From positions 2,092,917-2,156,916 of the forward strand of contig NW_011887293.1 of assembly GCF_000151315.2 (NCBI RefSeq): a stretch of DNA of 64,000 nt, read 5' to 3'. This DNA comes from Capsaspora owczarzaki ATCC 30864 (taxonomy: Eukaryota; Opisthokonta; Filasterea). Of the stretch, positions 24,499 to 35,386 are shown one piece after another (positions within the stretch are counted from its first letter, which is position 1; the number at the start of each line of letters is the position of its first letter). A model generated the notes under the pieces. The model made no database searches. It saw only the letters and a list, made by a program, of their open reading frames with translations, and was not told the origin of the DNA. The translations under genes and the position numbers were made by a program.

Positions 24499-26061
24499 AG
24501 CCAGCACAGCAGCTGGAAGATTGCTGTTGCTGCTCGAAGCACCAAAATTCGCTGCTTGAAGTGAAATATTTGACCCTGCCGTGCTCGTGATGAGCGACGT
24601 CCTCTTGCTGCCTGATGCAGAGCTACCAGTGCTGCCGTTCGTCGCATTCAAGGACTGGGTGGGCAAGAGCATGGACGATGAGGACGATGGGGACAAATTA
24701 GACCCCGACAGTGAGCCACCGAGCCCAGTCTCCGAGAGCGATCCAGGCAAGCTGGTTGACAAACCGGCATGCAACAAGTTTGCATTTGGATCCGAAAACA
24801 GCATCGCGTTCGCCTGGCCCGCGCTGGCATACATGCTGGCTGGTCTTGAGCTGGCGTGTGCGTTTTGCAAGTTCAATGAATGCTGCAGCTGCTGCAATTG
24901 CATCTGTTGTTGCAGCTGGTGGTGTTGCTGTTGCTGCTGCTGATGAAGTTGTTGCAGAGCTTGCTGCACTTGGGCTTGCACCTGAGCGTGTTGGTGCATT
25001 TGTTGTTGATGTTGCTGTTGCTGTTGTTGCTGTTGTTGCTGCTGCTGCTGTTGTTGTTGCTGTTGTTGTTGTAACAATCCACTAGCTAAAAGACCACCAG
25101 AATGCATCCGAGCTTGGGGATTCATAGCGTACAGAACGTTTGGCGCAGAAAACAGGTCGTTGGTGGCTGCGATTGACCGCCGAAANNNNNNNNNNNNNNN
25201 NNNNNNNNNNNNNNNNNNNNNNNNNNNNNNNNNNNNNNNNNNNNNNNNNNNNNNNNNNNNNNNNNNNNNNNNNNNNNNNNNNNNNNNNNNNNNNNNNNNN
25301 NNNNNNNNNNNNNNNNNNNNNNNNNNNNNNNNNNNNNNNNNNNNNNNNNNNNNNNNNNNNNNNNNNNNNNNNNNNNNNNNNNNNNNNNNNNNNNNNNNNN
25401 NNNNNNNNNNNNNNNNNNNNNNNNNNNNNNNNNNNNNNNNNNNNNNNNNNNNNNNNNNNNNNNNNNNNNNNNNNNNNNNNNNNNNNNNNNNNNNNNNNNN
25501 NNNNNNNNNNNNNNNNNNNNNNNNNNNNNNNNNNNNNNNNNNNNNNNNNNNNAACGATGACGACGATGATGATGATGACGCAGATGACGATGAAGATCGC
25601 TGCCGGAGCGGGAAGGACGGCAGTGGAGAGAGCGGCGATGAACTTTCACCCCAGAGCGAGCCACCCGACCAGCGATGCGGACGTGGATGAGCAGCGGCAA
25701 CGACAGAGGCAGAAACCGCGCCGTGCTGGTGAGCAGACGGGATAAAAGTTCCTGTAGATGTTGCAGAGACCTGGGTAGTGCGCCCAGAAGCAATGGACGA
25801 GCTGGACAAGGACAAGGACAAGCTTGACTGCGAGGCCGAGGCAATCGAGGCAGTGGTCGAGGACGAAAGAGCTGACAAAGAGGACGCTGCAGAAGAGGAA
25901 GTGACGAGCGACGACGACGACGACGACGACGACAACGACGACGACAACGACGAGGAGGAAGAAGGTAACAACGAGCAATCCACTGTAACTTGTTGGTCGT
26001 GCTGCTGCTGCGGTTCGCAAGGGACAGGCAGTGGCTCTGCAGGGATGGCCGTTAACGTCAT
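22511..26061 (-). CDS. RBMS/MSSP-like RNA-binding protein, two RRMs, poly-Q
   Basis: Exons are 24007-26061 (interrupted by the gap 25186-25552), 23837-23923, 22738-23709 and a tentative last exon 22511-22579 ([16 protein letters not shown] to stop). Phase-0 junctions use donors GTATGG, GTAAGT and GTATGA. RRM1 reads [17 protein letters not shown] to [10 protein letters not shown], and RRM2 reads [15 protein letters not shown] to [11 protein letters not shown]. The order and the linker (QVSFAKEQYNEKL) match the RBMS1/2/3 family, which binds A/U-rich RNA and single-stranded DNA. The long N-terminal half is Ser-rich and carries two poly-Q blocks (about 24367-24500 and 24878-25073), much longer than in animals. 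The model has about 1,060 residues if the gap length is right. The frame stays open across the gap. The last exon is the weakest call, because an acceptor further upstream (CTCGTCAG) would give a different tail. Confidence 0.88.
25186..25552. other. Assembly gap (367 Ns)
   Basis: A run of N interrupts exon 1 of the RBMS-like gene. The left side resumes at ...[11 protein letters not shown] and the right side ends in a poly-Ser stretch coded by TCG/TCA/AGC-type triplets. The missing DNA is therefore probably low-complexity coding repeat that failed to assemble, and its true length is unknown. Confidence 0.95.
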
Positions 26062-27465
26062 TGGATTATGTTTGGGGAGAGCGAAAAACCAAAAACCGAA
26101 GGGAGACCCCGAATCGAGGAAGGAGGCGGGAAACAGACAAAAAAAAAACAGACAACAACCAAAAACCAATGAAGAAACGAAGAGTGAGCAAGTGAAACAA
26201 CCAATGAAACAACATCAAAAATAAGCAGATCGGAACATCCAAAAAAGAAATTGCGTTTTGTTTTGGTTGGTTGGCTGGTTGGTTGGCTGGCTGGTTGGGA
26301 GGGAAGACAACAAGGACGAAAAGGGTGGATGAAAAGGGTGGCTGAACAAAGTACAAAAAAAGAGAGTAGGTGTTGAGGAGGAAACCCAGACTGCTAAGAA
26401 GAAACAAAAAAAAACTGAGAGAGACAGACTACGAAAAAAAAAAAGCGACACATGCAGGGAGGGAGAGGGAGGGAGAGAGCAAGCAGGAGGAGGAACAGCA
26501 TTCGTCACCGCCCCTTGAAGCGTCCCGAGCCCAGGAAAGGTGGCAGAAGAAAGGCAGAAGAAAAGAAGGGGGGGGGGATACTGTGCAGCCACGTGTCCCC
26601 AAGTACACTTCACATCAGTGAGAGAAACGTACTGGAGAACAAAAAAATAAGGGGAAGAAGAAGAAGAAATAAGGGCAAGCTGGATAGAATGGCTTGGTTG
26701 TGTGGGGGCGGGAGCTTTGGCGTTTCAAAAAAGAGGCCCCCGCAAGTACGACACTTCTTGCTTCATAGCAACCGTATGAGAGGGTGAAACTAAAAAAGGG
26801 GCAAGGAAGAGAAGGGTTGGGGGGGGGGGAGCGAGCGAGAAGAAGGGTTGGGGTTCCAAAATCACTCAAGTCGCTTCCAGTCACTCCCTCTCGCCTCTGC
26901 AAGAGCGTGACAAGTGGGTTTGTCAGCCTGGTGAGCGACGAGTGACGGGTCTGTTGTGCATGACGGTTGTGCTCGTGATGATGACCTCGCATAGCTGATC
27001 AACCGCAACCGCAGACCCGCCCATTTGCAATGTTGTATGAGCGAGGATTTTGCGCAGAGAGAGAGAGAAAGAGAGAGAAGGAGGGAGAGGAAGGGAGGCC
27101 GAGATGAGGGTTGCAAAAGAAGACCGCACAAGCACGACTTGCAAGCCGGAGCAGCACACGCAGTGGGAACAGTGGGAGCATGAGACGCATCCGAAGACAA
27201 GAAAATAAAAATAAAAATAAAAATAAAAAAAACAGTTGTATTGCTTTCCATTTGTATTGATTTTTTTTTTTTTTTTTTTTTTGTTGCTGGCGATTATTAG
27301 TTTGTATTTTTCCATCGGAGCTTTTGATGTCGCTCGCTGCTATCTCGCTTCGGTGCCTTGCTGCTCGGGTGGCAGAGTCACCGAAAAGTGACACGGACGC
27401 GACTTTATCAGACCCTCGAGCACACCAGCGCGCGCTCTTGCGTTTGTGTCGAAAGCAATACGGCA

Positions 27466-27499
<34 letters not shown>

Positions 27500-28254
27500 G
27501 CACGCTTTTGGATGAGAAAAGGGGAACCCGAGCGCGTTGGGCCCCGCTTCCGCCCCTGGCTTCGGGAGGGCCTGCATGCCTCAGTCTGGCCCTTGCGTTG
27601 CGTCGTCGCGTTGTCCCAGCCACAGCCGGAGCCAAGCGCAATCCCCGCCGACGCACAAGGCACTGTTTTTTTTTTTTTTTTTTTAATGCTCTTGTCTCTA
27701 GGACGCACCCCCCGGTACTCTTTGCCCGAGCGGGGTGCTGCCTGAGCTGCTTCCTGGAGACCCGGCAGCCCCCGTGGTCGCAGACACAGAGACAATAGGA
27801 GCAGCACGCCTCGGCTCAACGGCTGTCGTCGCTGCAGCCAGAAACAAAATCACATTCAAAAACGTTACCTTGCAGAAAAAAAAAATAAAATAAAATAAAA
27901 TAGTCACCGAAAAAATAAACAATGAAAAAAAAAAAAAACTGAGCCAAAAACCGACGTTTGTTTGTTGCCATCATGCGCGGAGAGGGATCAAGCGTCACAC
28001 TGTCGCTAGGAGCAGGGGCGAAAAAATCACCGCTGGAGGGGTGGTCTGGAGATGTCGTCTTCAATGCCGCCAATCATAGCCAAAACTCTTTGGCCGATCA
28101 AATCCTCATAAAGTTTCACATTGAAAGTTGTCGCAAAAACATCACAAAAACACACTACACACTACATCGCAATATAGCCACGCAACAAAGACACGCACAC
28201 ACAAAAAAAACGAGAAACAAAGCGACTCGAGGACAATGCTAGAACGCGTCCCGC
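26062..28254. other. 2.2 kb intergenic, simple-sequence-rich
   Basis: It lies between the RBMS-like start (-) and the 3' end of the ADP-ribose fusion gene (-). Content: a GGTT/GGCT run (about 26263-26298), GA-rich tracts (26390-26500, 27055-27100), (AAAAT)n at about 27202-27232, T-runs at 27261-27282 and 27666-27684, a (CA)n run followed by an A-run at 27463-27499, and a short macro-domain-like plus-strand fragment near 27973-28110. Long RBMS 5' untranslated sequence with introns is likely here. I see no complete gene. Confidence 0.5.
27973..28110 (+). other. Possible macro-domain fragment
   Basis: From the ATG at 27973 the plus strand reads MRGEGSSVTLSLGAGAKK, then GWSGDVVFNAANHSQ. GDVVFNAAN matches the core of macro (ADP-ribose-binding) domains and resembles GDVVVNAAN of the adjacent fusion gene, which lies on the other strand. 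The frame then becomes A-rich and loses all likeness. It could be a relic, an orphan exon or chance. Confidence 0.3.
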
Positions 28255-31200
28255 TCAAACCAATTGCCACCCGCGGGCTTGCATCTTTTGGACTCGTTGA
28301 GTCAGGTCGCCCAACGGCTTGAAGGCTCGCATGCACCTCGATCGAATGTGTTGGACAATGCCATCGACTGTGGCGCCTGCAGGTTGACCCGGGTACTTCA
28401 GCTCGATCTGAGCCGTCTGCTCATCGACTTTGACAACCCTCAGGTTGTTCACGTCAAAATCAATCCGAGGATCCCTTTGAGCAAAGGCGAGCGCATCGAC
28501 AAGCTCGATTTGGCATTCGCCCTGGCCGTCAATCGTGGGTAAGCGAATGGAGAGAACCACGGGGTTTGAGCTTGCTGTCCTCAGGTCCCCAAGCTTGTTA
28601 GCCTGAGCAAATCGAGCAATCAAGTCGCGGCCTGCTTGCAATGTCAGTGTTTGGTCCTTTGGCAAGCCGACATCAAGATCCATTTCGCTATGAACGCCTT
28701 GCCCATAGATGAAATCGCGCAGAAACCCGCCGTAGACCCACATCTTCGTGCGGTGCGTAATCCAATGAGCTAGCAACATGAGGGTGCCTGCTTGGCCTTG
28801 GCCAAAAGCCTTTTCAATTTCTGCACGCGTGGTCGCCGCGTTCAAAAGTGCTTGTAAACGGCGCGACTCTGCCGAAGTGGCAGCAGGTGATTGGGGCGCC
28901 GCCGCTGCCAGGAGAGCCGAGCCGTCACCCATGCCAAGCAGCTCCTTCAGCTGTGGAATAGCGTAGTCTTTCAGGCCCGCCTGAACAATGAGGGACACGG
29001 AGCGTGCGACGCGGTCTCCGAGAATCACGGTCGTTTTGCCAAACTGATCGCTTAGCTTCGTCTGCACGGGAACACCGTTGTCGGGAGTGGGGAAGCCGTT
29101 TTTCATGAAGTGAGAATGGATGACAGCGTCATTCACATCGGGAATGTCGCATTTGATCAGTTGTGCGACGGCGACTGCCTCCTTGACTTGCTGCACGATT
29201 TTCTGCTGCTCGGCTTGAGGACAGGAGACGGACACTGAAATCTTTCGCAAGTCCTTGTCGTCGTGTTTGGTCTTGAACACTGACATTGGGAACTGCTGCT
29301 TAAGGACTTGAATGTTGGCCGTGACCGAGTGGGCAACAGCTTTGCAGATGGACTTGAGAACCTTGTCCACATTGTAGCCGTGTGGCAGATCAATGGTAAA
29401 TAGCTGAACGAACGAGACGCGCTGGACTGTTGCCAGGGACTTCTGGAACTTGACAAAGTCGTTGGGCGTGAATGACGCCTGGGCTGCTTCCAGAAGCATG
29501 TTCGAGTCGACGAGCGTCACGCAGTTCACAAAGTCCTGATCCTGAGACCCTCGCGACCGGGTCTGGTAGATGAGCAAGGGCGCACTCGTGCCCTTGGGAA
29601 CTGTGGTCGACGGATGAACACGTACGTTCGTGGGGTTGGTGCTAATGCCATCCTGGAGATAGTAGCCGTCTTTGAGGGTTGAGCTGATCGCTGCCGCTGC
29701 GTGGTTGACAAGCGATCGGCACAGCACTCGCTTGACAATGGTCTGCATGTCTGCATCTTCTGGCGGATAATTGATCGGGATGCGGGCCGATCGCATGTCC
29801 TCGTGCAGCCGGATGAGCGTGTCATGAGCAACCATCAAGGTTTTCTCATTCAGCCCTTGCGACCGGCACCAGCGTTCCGATTTGATGGTGTCTCGCCCAC
29901 CGGCGCTGTGCACGTTTTCAGACCAGGTCGAAAAGATGTGCAGATAGGTGAGATGGTCGCCATGGCCGCCAGCATCGTTAAACCAGTCGGCCTTTTTCTG
30001 CAACCCCTCGTCGCTTCGCTCAAACAGTGGATGCTGCTCGACCGCTCGAGTCATGGCAAACACAATGGCCATCAGCCCAGAGCACTCAAACTCTTGGCTA
30101 GCGGCCATGACGACACATTTGGCCTGTGCCATTGGAAGCTGCAATCGACGAACAGCGTGACCAAGCGCGGTGATTGTCTTGCCATGGTCCACGGAGCCCT
30201 CCTCAATGCAGCCCATCTTGAACAGCTGCTTCTCTGCACTCTGAAGACGTGCAACGGGCATGTCAGGAAGATTGTCGTCCATCGGGTCAATACCGGCGTT
30301 GAGCATGCTGAGGTAGAAGGAATCCAGATTTTGCTTGTGGATCTTGGCAACAGTGTACTCTGGCATGGCGTCAAACTCTTCCCTGGTGAACATGCAGTAG
30401 CAGCGACCAGGACTAGTGCGGCCAGCACGGCCTCGGCGCTGCATGTGCGAGGCCTTGGAAATCCAGTCGACAGCGGAGGTGGTGCAATCGCGATCCACAT
30501 CGTACGAGACATCCAGCTCGCGGCCAGTCTCCACGACCGCGGTAATGTTGGAAAGAGTGATGCCGGCTTCTGCAAAGTTGGTCCCGAAGCAAATCATTCT
30601 CTTCTCGGCGTTTCGAGGCTTCTTGTCGAAATCAGACACTTCGTCCTTGATCGCATCGCTGACCTTCGCGTGCAACGGAAGAATGACAGCCTGTGGATCG
30701 TGCTGCAAAAGTCCCTTCATGTGTTCGACGGCGTCTATGACATCACGGGCGGTCGGCAAAAACACCAGGACGTTTCCAACTTGCTCGGCATTGTACACAC
30801 GCACAACTTGGTGACACAAGTTGAGCAGGGCACCAGTGGCACGTGGATCCCAGCCAGCATCGGTCATGAACTCGACCGTAACGGGGAAGGTAACACCAGG
30901 AACGTCCAATACGGGGCAGACAGACTTTGTCAGCTGCCTCACATTCGACGCAAACTGCTGCACGTCAATCGTGGCACTCATGATGACGAGCTTGAAATCC
31001 TTCCGATCCGCGACAGCTTGGCACAACTGGGGCAGCAGCAGATCGGCGTCTGGGTTGCGCTCATGAGCCTCGTCCAAGACGACCGTTCGCCATTTGGAGA
31101 AGCGTTTATCCGCACTGCTGATTGCTCGGAAAAAGCCGTACGTCATGAAGCAAATGCGCGTTTCCGGTCCCATTTTGACCGAGTCGCTCACTGCCATGCC

Positions 31201-34200
31201 AACCTCTTGGCCAACTCGACAGCCGCGTAGTTTGGAGACATACTTGGCCATGCCTGCTGCAATCGACCTGCGGGGCACCAAGACCGCAACCGTGGCGGTC
31301 GGGTCTTGCATAAAGTGCAGCTCATCGTACAGCCACTGCGGGGCCTGGACTGTCTTGCCGGTACCCGTGCCACCCTTGAGAATCAACGTTTGGTTTGCTC
31401 GAATCGTGTTGATGAACTCTTCCTTGTGGGCGTACATGGGCAATGCAAGCTTGAACTGCTGCAATTCCAACCTGAACAGCCGGGTCAGCTTGCCAGCCAG
31501 CTGAGGATCCGCAGCCAATCGCCCCAAAAACCCTGTGCAGCATTTTGCAAAATACTTGAGCATTTCCAGCTTGGCTTTGGCCTGGTGCCATAACTGGATG
31601 CGCATTGCTTCTTTGATGTCGCGGTCGGCCTCAAGCTTCCGATGCATTTCCTTTCGTTCGTCATCCAAAGATGCAACAGTCGGGTCATCTCCAAAGTCAA
31701 TGACATAGTCCACGCGAACAGAGTCGGCGTGAAACAGGATTCGCCATTGGCTCTGGGCAATGTGAACACTTTGGCAAGGCGGACTCATGCCTGCCAGCGA
31801 TGCAGCAGTGGTGGACGAATCCGCACTTGGTGAAGCGTTGCCCGGCGCAACGGTGCACACACAGACTGAGCCCGTGCCTCGCGCATAACCTGCTGGTGTG
31901 CTTGGCTCCTCAGACGAGTAGAAACCCCGCCCGTACGCGGTGCCATTCGCGCTGCCAGCCAAGTCGATGCGCGGCCCAGTTCTTGCGATTGCGTTGGCAT
32001 TTGCAATGACGCTGGTACCGTGCATAACACGGACTTCTTGAAGGGGGTTGCTCGGAAGAGAGCGGCGATACGCCTGATACCGGCGGTCGCGAGCAGGCAC
32101 GCTGACCTTCTTAATGCGACGAACAGAACCGGTGGTAAGGCGCGCAACCTCTTGATATTCGGCAGAGTTAGGATCTAGCACCGTCAACTCTGACGGTTTG
32201 AGCGTTGAAATGTCAGGTACAGGAGGCAAGGGCCGCTGATGGTCGTCCCGCTCCTGCTGAAACTTTCGCTCAATGTCTCGCAGCCCATCACGCGCCTTGT
32301 CAATCTCGCTCTTGAGTGATTCTATGAGGTTTTCGTTGACGCGTGATGATTCAGGAGCCGCGTTGCCAGATGCAGCTCCGGAAACATTGGGGCGCTCGGT
32401 TGCGCGAGACGAGGTCGGTGCTGGACCTGCGGAAGCCGCGTGAGAAGCAGCTGATGAGGGGGCAGGCGCAGTTGATGAGGACGACGAGAACGCAGCTGAT
32501 GAGGACGACGAGAAATTTGACGACGAAGCGCCAACACCAGGAGCAGCCGGTCCAGAGCTGGAAAACTTGTTGCTCTTGTACTTTGGAATCGACAAGCCAA
32601 AGGACTGGGAGTCGTTGTCGACAGGTTCGGCGGAGTCATTCGAAGCAGCAGTTCCGATGAGTTTCTGAAATGCGCCCTTGACGACGCCCTTTACAGTGTC
32701 AACAATGCCCAAAGAGCTCTTGCCCATCACAGGGTTTGAATCCCTGTCGAGGTCGTCAGCGTCATCATAGTCGTTGAACGCATTGGGATCATGACTGCTA
32801 GACTCGTAGTTTGCGACATGGGCCATAGAGAAGCCGCCCGAAGAAGAGGAAGGATCTGGTGCAAACTGCTCGTGGCGATGCTCGGCCGCGGCGTGTGGCG
32901 CGGCATGTTGCTGCCTATCAGCCCACTCCTGCAGCGGCTTGACAGCAAGCACAACCCGAAGGAAGGTGCTGATTCTCATTGACGAATGATCATTCGACAT
33001 TTCGGTGAAGAGCAAGTGAAGAGGCAGCCAATTGAGCCGCGACATTTCCGTGAGCGACGAGGCCGCCATGAAGCTGCGGTTGCGATACCATGTTGCGTGG
33101 CGCTTTGGCAAATCGTAGCTCGCTTGGTAAAGGTTGGGAATGCTGTTTGCGTCCACGAGGTAGAGCGCATACTTGCCGTCGGCAATCCAAACAACCGAGG
33201 GCTCGCTAGAACTGCGGATTCGGTGCTCGAGAGACTGGATGAGCTGGCGTGGCAACAGCTGGGATGTTTCTTCATGGAACTCGCGGACTGCGTTTCGGAT
33301 GGGCTCCTCCTTAAAGTCGCGTTTGCCGCCTAGAGGCACCAGCTCGTGAGTTGTACCATCTGTGCCCAGCAAGATTTCAAGTATGCCGTTTGGTGTTCGG
33401 CGGTACAGGAAGATTCCAGCCGCCTTGCACATGGCAGCTTCTCTGGGTTCGAGTCGCGCGGCGAGGTAGCTTCGCACTGGCACGGCACCACCACCACCTC
33501 GACCGCCCATCGGGTTTGGCGTCGCGTGGGTCTTGGGCTCACGAGCTGCGGCTGATGCACCTGCGGGTTCGTCTCGATCGATTGAAGTGGGCTCCAGGCG
33601 TGGCTTGATGGAAAGAGCCCCCTCGCAATTGAACGCCGCGTGTTTCCAGCAGGACAAGTGAGACAGCTCGAACAAAACACAAGTGATAACCCTGAGCGCA
33701 GTCGGACGGTTTTGGGCAAATTCGAGATACGCCTGAATCGCACAATTGGCGGCCCGATCAGGGGGGTAGCCGTAAGCGCCGCAAGAAATGGCAGGGATGG
33801 CAATGGACATGCATCCCAAATCGTCAGCCAGGTGCAGAGCTCGGAGAATGGCGGATTTCAGCAGCTCGGCCGCACGTGGTTGCATGGATGGGTCGTGCAG
33901 ATTTGGTCCAACAGCATGAATGACATGACTGGCACCGAGACGAGGGGAGAACGGCCCAAGTGTCAGCACTGCATCGCCAGGCGGGCAGCGCACTCCTTGC
34001 TCATTGAGAGGAATGTTGATTTGACAAGAGCGCAGGAGTTCTGGACCAGCAGCTTCGTGAATCACACCATTCAATCCTCCGAGAGCAGTGAGCTGTGGGT
34101 TGGCAGCATTAACCACAACATCACCCACCCACTTGGTAATATCGCCACGTTGGATGACTACGCTGACGAGTGGATTGCTGGTCACGGTGAACTGCAACGC

Positions 34201-34805
34201 GTCTGGCGGGATAACAGGGCTGATTCCCATTGAAGCTGAGACGTGCGCTCCGGTAGCAGGAGAAGCGGCGGCGGGGTGAGCAAACGAGGACGGCGCGGCT
34301 GCTGCTGGCAGGGGGGCTGATCGTTCTGGCGGGCGCATGTTCACCTGGCTGCTCCAGGAGCCTGCGTGGCCCGACGGGTCATGATGCAAAGGAGGCAAGT
34401 GGGGCGACCAAGCCGAAGCTCTCAGGAACTTGGCCAGCGACCCCCGTCGATCTGTAGTCTTGCTGGCCCGCCGAGTAGCCTGCACCGTGAGGATGAGTGG
34501 CATGGTGGGCGAAAGAATCGAAAGGTGCGGGCATCGGCATGTAGGACGACTGGGTCGCAACAGGAGCAGCCGTGCTAGAGGCAATGGGAGTGGCGAACGG
34601 ATTGTTGGAGGCGACGAGAGTGGCGAACGGATTCTGGGAGGCGTCGGGAGTGGCGAACGGGTTGTGGGAGGCGACGACGGGAGTGGCGAATGGATTGGCC
34701 TGAAGCTGGGGGTTGGAGGAAGCCGCAGGCGGAGCGAACGCGTGATGAGGAGCAGGAGCAGCAGAAGGAGCAGGCTGAGGAACCGAGGTCGGCGCAGGAG
34801 AAAGT

Positions 34806-34839
<34 letters not shown>

Positions 34840-35386
34840 GAGGAGGGTGGCTCTGAGTCGTCTTCGGAACGGCGCGGGCAGCAATTTGGTGGGTTGGCCG
34901 AGACACACGCATTCCGACATCGTCAAACCACAGCTGCGAATTCAACTGCTGGAGAGCGGCCGTAGCATCGGCGTCGGACGGAAACAAGACGGTGCAGACT
35001 GCGCTCTCGAGCGAGGCCGAAATGGCAGCAGACACAGCAAATTGGGAACCGAGGCTGTCTCGCATGCAGGCGAGGACGTCGTCCGCCGACTTGCCTGCTG
35101 GGACGGGCCTGACGATCAGTGCCGCTGGAGGCTGAGGGACAGAGTGCAGCACGACGCGTGCACCCACATCGCCAATCCACAGCTGGGAGCGGAGTGACGC
35201 AAGCGCAGCTCGAGCGTGATCCTGAGAGGGAAATTCGACAATGCACGACGGGCGGTCGAGCGTGGCAGCCAACGCCGTGGCCCCGAGCTCGCCCAGGCTC
35301 TCCTTCATGGCTGCAAGAACATCCTCTGCCGAGCACTCGACAGGAACAGGCTTGACGAGCAGCGCGCCGGTCGACAACACGGTCAT
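28255..35386 (-). CDS. Giant ADP-ribose/RNA enzyme fusion: RRM-like, NPF repeats, macro, Nudix, PARP, DEAH helicase, nucleotidyltransferase head
   Basis: I infer two exons, 34486-35386 and 28255-34361, joined phase 1 (CACG/GTGCAG ... ACGCAG/GC), giving about 2,335 residues. The junction is tentative, but the two frames lie only 40 bp apart on one strand. In order: two RRM-like repeats (residues 8-155, each with LVKPVP or LIVRPVP and RSQLW/NSQLW); four NPFAT repeats (about 229-270); a macro domain (QRGDITKWVGDVVVNAANP, about 365-535); a Nudix domain with a box GGKRDFKEE..REFHEE (about 645-670); a PARP catalytic domain (HGTS...GRGFYSSEE, about 1080-1192); a DEAH helicase (GGTGTGKT about 1295, DEAHE about 1393, QRRGRAGRTSPGRCY about 1608) with its C-terminal OB region; and a poly(A)/CCA-polymerase-like head (VYGGFLRDFIYG...MDLDVG, RIDFDVNNLRV, about 2175-2335). 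PARP10/14 also pair RRM-like domains with PARP, and PARP14 additionally carries macro domains. The architecture suggests ADP-ribose chemistry on RNA, which is inference. Confidence 0.85.

Noticed and set aside
24390-25085. Plus-strand poly-Leu/Ala/Val and Cys-rich frames
   Set aside because: Antisense translations of the poly-Q CAG/CAA repeats.
27463-27684. CA run plus A-run and nearby T-run as a possible retrotransposon insertion
   Set aside because: No target-site duplication, no promoter boxes and no internal coding or tRNA-like sequence. Simple repeats are common throughout this window.
29701-31230. Plus-strand open frame of 509 residues
   Set aside because: It is antisense to the DEAH helicase region of the fusion gene, has no domain, and follows from codon bias of the real frame.
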